Origin: Ensifer adhaerens
GTDB lineage: Bacteria; Pseudomonadota; Alphaproteobacteria; Rhizobiales; Rhizobiaceae
Assembly: GCF_020035535.1 (NCBI RefSeq)
Contig: NZ_CP083349.1
Coordinates: 2,480,001 to 2,544,000 of the forward strand
Direction of reading: 5' to 3'
DNA length: 64,000 bases
Shown: one piece after another, positions 61,121-64,000 of the stretch
Numbering within the stretch: the first letter of the stretch is position 1
Layout: each line of letters begins with the position of its first letter
Translations under genes and position numbers: made by a program
Notes under the pieces: model-generated
Databases searched by the model: none
The model's input: the letters and a program-made list of their open reading frames with translations, nothing else
Told to the model about the DNA's origin: nothing

Positions 61121-62665
61121 TCAGCAGAAGATCTGGAACTTCTCCCGGATCGCCCTGTCGATCTCAGGCGCGATCACCGAAGGCGCCGCCTCGGCCAGTA
61201 TCCGGTTCTTCTTCTCGATCGCCTTTGCCACCAGGTCCGGACGACCGATCTCGACCCATTCCTTCGGGCTCGTGCGGTCGGCGACTGCCGGATAGATATA
61301 CTCCGTCTGCATGAGCCCCAGCGTCTGCGGATGGCCGAGATAGTGGCCGGGTCCCTCGAGGCAGACAGAGCGCATGGTTTCGAGCGAGACCGAATCCTCG
61401 GTCACGTCGATGCCACGGATGCAGCGCTGGACCTGACCCAGGAGATCGTCGCCGAGCACCAGCGACTCCAGGCAGAAGCCGAGCAGCGAAGCGTGCATGC
61501 CGACGGCTTCATAGACCATGTTGAGGCCCGAGAGCCCGGCCATGACGTTGGAGATTGCCTGCTCCCAGCCCGCCTGCATGTCCGGCAGCTTGGCGTCGGC
61601 GATGCCAGCGGCAGCGCCACCGGGCAGGCGGTAGAACTGGTGCATCTGCGCGCAACCGGCCGTCAACAGTGCCTGTTCGCCCGAGCCGCCGGACATTGCG
61701 CCGGTGCGCAGGTCCGAGACGAAGGGCCAGGTGCCGAAGACTGCCGGGTGCCCCGCCGACATGGCGTTGACATAGACGACGCCCGCCAGGCATTCGGCGA
61801 CCGCCTGCACGATCGCGGTTGCAAGCGGCGCCGGCGCGGTGGCGCCCGCCTGGCCGGCCGAGAGAAGCAGGATCGGCATGCCGGCGCGGATGCACTTCTC
61901 CATGGTGATGCAGCTTTCCTCCGCAAATTTCATCGGCGGCACGACGAAGCAGTTCGAGTTGGAAACGAAGGGCCGCGCCCGCCACTTGTCTTCTCCGCCG
62001 GCGATCATGTGGATGAGATCGAAGCAGCCGTCGACATGCGAAGGATCGGAGAAGCTGGTGCCGACATGTTTCGTCGTGCCGGCGCAGCAGGCATAGAGCG
62101 TATTGACGTCCATCAGGAAATTGTCGGCCACATCGCGGCAGACCATGGCGCGCTGGAAGAAGTGCACGTTGTCGAGATGGTGGACGAGCTGCGCGGCATT
62201 GAGCAGGTCCTTGGAGGTCGACTCGCGGTACTCGCGTTTCTCGACGTCGACGATGTGCACCGCCGCACCCGCCGTGCCGTAATAGACGCGGGTACCGCTG
62301 AGCTCGAGATCCTGTTTCGGGTCACGGGCATGAAGCGTGATGTCGCGCGCGGCGATCGCAAGCATGTCCTCGACCAGCGCCCGCGGAAAGCGTATCCGCC
62401 CGTCGTCACCGAGGATGGCGCCGGCGCCGGTCATGATCTCGACGCCGGATTTCGGCGCATTGGCAAGGCCGATCTGTTCCAGCGCATCGAGTGCCGCCTC
62501 GTGGATGCGCTTCACGCCGGCGTCCGTCAGCGGCTTGTACTGGCCGCCGGAAAGACCGGGACGGACCGGCCGGATATTTTCGGCAAGCGGTGCGGCGCGC
62601 AGCGCCACCCGCGCCGCCCGCCCGCCAGACCGTCTCGAAGCCGCAACTGCACAATCGTCAGCCAT
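61121..62665 (-). CDS. mttB: MttB-family methyltransferase, non-pyrrolysine
   Basis: A 514-residue TIM-barrel protein of the trimethylamine methyltransferase superfamily. Marks are DAGVKRIHEAALDALEQIG, GAVHIVDVEKREYR, VCRDVADNFLMDVNTLYAC and GHYLGHPQTL. The frame has no internal amber codon, so it lacks the pyrrolysine of true archaeal MttB and is closer to the glycine-betaine (MtgB-type) branch. It would transfer a methyl group from a quaternary amine to a corrinoid protein, whose gene is not in the window. The third of three consecutive ATGs (62665) has the best spacing from GGGAG. Such genes are common in rhizobia next to betaine catabolic genes. Confidence 0.85.
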   Translation of the reverse strand: MADDCAVAASRRSGGRAARVALRAAPLAENIRPVRPGLSGGQYKPLTDAGVKRIHEAALDALEQIGLANAPKSGVEIMTGAGAILGDDGRIRFPRALVEDMLAIAARDITLHARDPKQDLELSGTRVYYGTAGAAVHIVDVEKREYRESTSKDLLNAAQLVHHLDNVHFFQRAMVCRDVADNFLMDVNTLYACCAGTTKHVGTSFSDPSHVDGCFDLIHMIAGGEDKWRARPFVSNSNCFVVPPMKFAEESCITMEKCIRAGMPILLLSAGQAGATAPAPLATAIVQAVAECLAGVVYVNAMSAGHPAVFGTWPFVSDLRTGAMSGGSGEQALLTAGCAQMHQFYRLPGGAAAGIADAKLPDMQAGWEQAISNVMAGLSGLNMVYEAVGMHASLLGFCLESLVLGDDLLGQVQRCIRGIDVTEDSVSLETMRSVCLEGPGHYLGHPQTLGLMQTEYIYPAVADRTSPKEWVEIGRPDLVAKAIEKKNRILAEAAPSVIAPEIDRAIREKFQIFC

Positions 62666-62716
62666 CATCATCTCCCAATGGGGCTGGTGCCCCCTTAACC
62701 GCGCGGTGAGGGTGTT

Positions 62717-62955
62717 GCCCCTCATCCGCCTGCCGGCACCTTCTCCCCGTTCTGACGGGGAGAAGGGACTTGTTGCTTGCGCTCGTTCCTCTCTCCCCCG
62801 TTCACGGGAACAGATACCCATGTTGGAGCCGGCGCTCGTTTTGTAGTCCGCCGGCCACCCGGCCCCTCGCCTCGTCAAGCGAGGGAACGAGTCCGGCGCC
62901 ACGTGTCCCTTCTCCCTGCCTGCGGAGAGAAGGTGCCGGCAGGCGGATGAGGGGC
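62717..62955. repeat. RIME-like element with perfect 29-bp terminal inverted repeats, copy 5
   Basis: The two ends, 62717-62745 and 62927-62955, are exact reverse complements over 29 bases (beginning GCCCCTCATCCGCCTGCCGG). Inside are hairpins TTCTCCCCG/CGGGGAGAA (about 62741-62764) and a degenerate copy near the right end. At 239 bases with terminal inverted repeats it looks like a non-autonomous miniature element. It fills most of the 340-base gap between the GcvT-domain gene and the MttB-family gene. Confidence 0.82.
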
Positions 62956-63005
62956 AATCGTCAAGCACTGAACACGATGCCCGGCGCGCGCCAAAACCGC
63001 CTGCC

Positions 63006-64000
63006 CTACATCCGCACCCGCTCGGCCCGTGGGTCGTACATCGGTTTCAGAGATGCCTCCGCCTTCACTCGCGTTCCCGCGATCTCGATCTCGAAGCTCG
63101 ACCCGAGCACATCCCGGTCGCTCTCGCCTTCCGACGGCACGTAGCCGAGGCCGATCGCGCCGCCGAGGTGGTGGCCGTAATTGCCTGATGTGATGGTGCC
63201 GACGATCTTGCCGTCGCGAACGATCGCCTCGTTGTGGAAGAGCAGCGGCTCCGGGTCGGCGAGACGGAACTGCACCAGCCGGCGCGACAGCCCGCGATTG
63301 TGCTTGGCAAGCACCGCCTCGCGGCCGATGAAATCGCCCTTGTCGGCTTTCACCGCAAAGCCGAGCCCGGCTTCAAGCACATGATCCTCATCGGTGATGT
63401 CGTGGCCGAAATGGCGGAAGGCCTTTTCGATGCGGCAGCTATCGAGCGTATGAATGCCGCAGAGCTTGAGGCCCAACCCCTCGCCGGCTTCTTCCAATGC
63501 CTCGAACACATGCGCCGTCTGGTCGGTCGGGACATAAAGCTCCCAGCCGAGCTCGCCGACATAGGTGACGCGGTGAGCCCGGGCGAGCCCCATGCCCACT
63601 TCGATCTCGCGCGCCGTGCCGAACGGATGCGCCGCATTGGAAAAATCGTTGGGGCTCACCTTCTGCAAGAGATCGCGCGATTTCGGCCCCATGACGCAGA
63701 GCACGCTTTCGCCGGCGCCGACATCGGTGATGACCACGAATTCGTCGGTCAGATGCTTGCGCAGCCAGGCAAGGTCGCGCTGCAGCGTGGCGCCGGGCAC
63801 GACCAGCAGGAAGGCGGTTTCAGAGAGACGCGTGACCGTCAGGTCGCTCTCGATGCCGCCACGAGCATTCAGCATCTGGGTGTAGACGATACGGCCGGGC
63901 TCGACGTTCATCTCGTTGGCGCAGAGCCGCTGCAGGAAGGAAAGCGCATCGCGCCCCTCGACCCGGATCTTGCCGAAGGAGGTCATGTCGAACAGGCCGA
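63006..64000 (-). CDS. GcvT/aminomethyltransferase-domain part of a dimethylglycine/sarcosine dehydrogenase-like protein, 5' end missing
   Basis: The C-terminal 331 residues are visible; the start is beyond the right edge. The frame reads GLFDMTSFGK at the edge, the sequence that joins the FAD and folate domains of dimethylglycine and sarcosine dehydrogenases, so an N-terminal FAD oxidoreductase domain is expected outside. The folate-domain marks are YTQMLNARGGIESDLTVTRL, GELGWELYVP, GLGFAVKADKGDFIG and SGNYGHHLGGAIGLGYV. It would oxidatively demethylate a secondary or tertiary amine and pass the one-carbon unit to tetrahydrofolate. It is upstream of the MttB-family gene on the same strand, completing a betaine demethylation set. 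Confidence 0.85.
   Translation of the reverse strand, partial: GLFDMTSFGKIRVEGRDALSFLQRLCANEMNVEPGRIVYTQMLNARGGIESDLTVTRLSETAFLLVVPGATLQRDLAWLRKHLTDEFVVITDVGAGESVLCVMGPKSRDLLQKVSPNDFSNAAHPFGTAREIEVGMGLARAHRVTYVGELGWELYVPTDQTAHVFEALEEAGEGLGLKLCGIHTLDSCRIEKAFRHFGHDITDEDHVLEAGLGFAVKADKGDFIGREAVLAKHNRGLSRRLVQFRLADPEPLLFHNEAIVRDGKIVGTITSGNYGHHLGGAIGLGYVPSEGESDRDVLGSSFEIEIAGTRVKAEASLKPMYDPRAERVRM

Noticed and set aside
61121..62665. Pyrrolysine-containing trimethylamine methyltransferase
   Set aside because: The frame has no internal TAG; it belongs to the non-pyrrolysine branch.

Overview
This is a high-GC alphaproteobacterial window that looks like Rhizobiaceae, most likely Sinorhizobium/Ensifer. 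The support is a carnitine dehydrogenase-thioesterase fusion, an fhuF-fhuP type siderophore pair with a RirA-like box, intergenic RIME-like palindromic elements, and many twin-arginine ABC binding proteins. No tRNA, rRNA, CRISPR array, transposase or phage gene was seen. The gene content (six ABC transporter sets or parts of sets, many local regulators) is typical of a catabolic region of a soil or root bacterium.

Layout. 1-4956: carbohydrate-type ABC importer with a SorC-type regulator. 5150-11155: LuxR-type regulator divergent from a PotABCD-type importer followed by a short-chain dehydrogenase. 11275-21342: a minus-strand operon with an aromatic-amino-acid-lyase homologue, a hydantoinase, an N-carbamoyl amino acid amidohydrolase, a DUF917 (S-methylthiohydantoin desulfurase family) protein, a TfoX-like protein and a urocanase homologue. 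It lies next to a divergent LysR-type regulator that carries two HTH domains. 21387-29036: carnitine and probable gamma-butyrobetaine catabolism under a GlxA-type AraC regulator. 29436-41631: a dipeptide/oligopeptide-type ABC importer, a second binding protein very like the first, a CocE/NonD hydrolase and several regulators. 41741-48863: small stress, efflux and detoxification genes (HPP/TetR, AHSA1/MFS, GFA, MsrA, esterase/LysR). 49047-54631: a polyamine importer plus gamma-aminobutyraldehyde dehydrogenase in the order of E. coli ydcSTUVW. 55421-57319: hydroxamate-siderophore iron reductase and binding protein. 58177-59319: cysteine hydrolase divergent from an Lrp regulator. 59362-64000: Rieske quaternary-amine demethylase, non-pyrrolysine MttB-family methyltransferase and a partial dimethylglycine/sarcosine dehydrogenase-type protein.

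Main inference: the 12245-19841 operon encodes a route from ergothioneine (or a close 2-thioimidazole betaine) to L-glutamate. The lyase homologue lacks the Ala-Ser-Gly triad that makes the MIO cofactor, as reported for ergothionase. The urocanase homologue has Ala where canonical urocanases have the catalytic Cys. The DUF917, hydantoinase and carbamoylase genes supply the steps thiohydantoin to hydantoin to N-carbamoylglutamate to glutamate. Trimethylamine would be the by-product. Together with the carnitine, gamma-butyrobetaine, Rieske, MttB and dimethylglycine-type genes, the window reads as a quaternary-ammonium (betaine) catabolic island. Functional assignments are from motifs, family knowledge and context; no database search was run.
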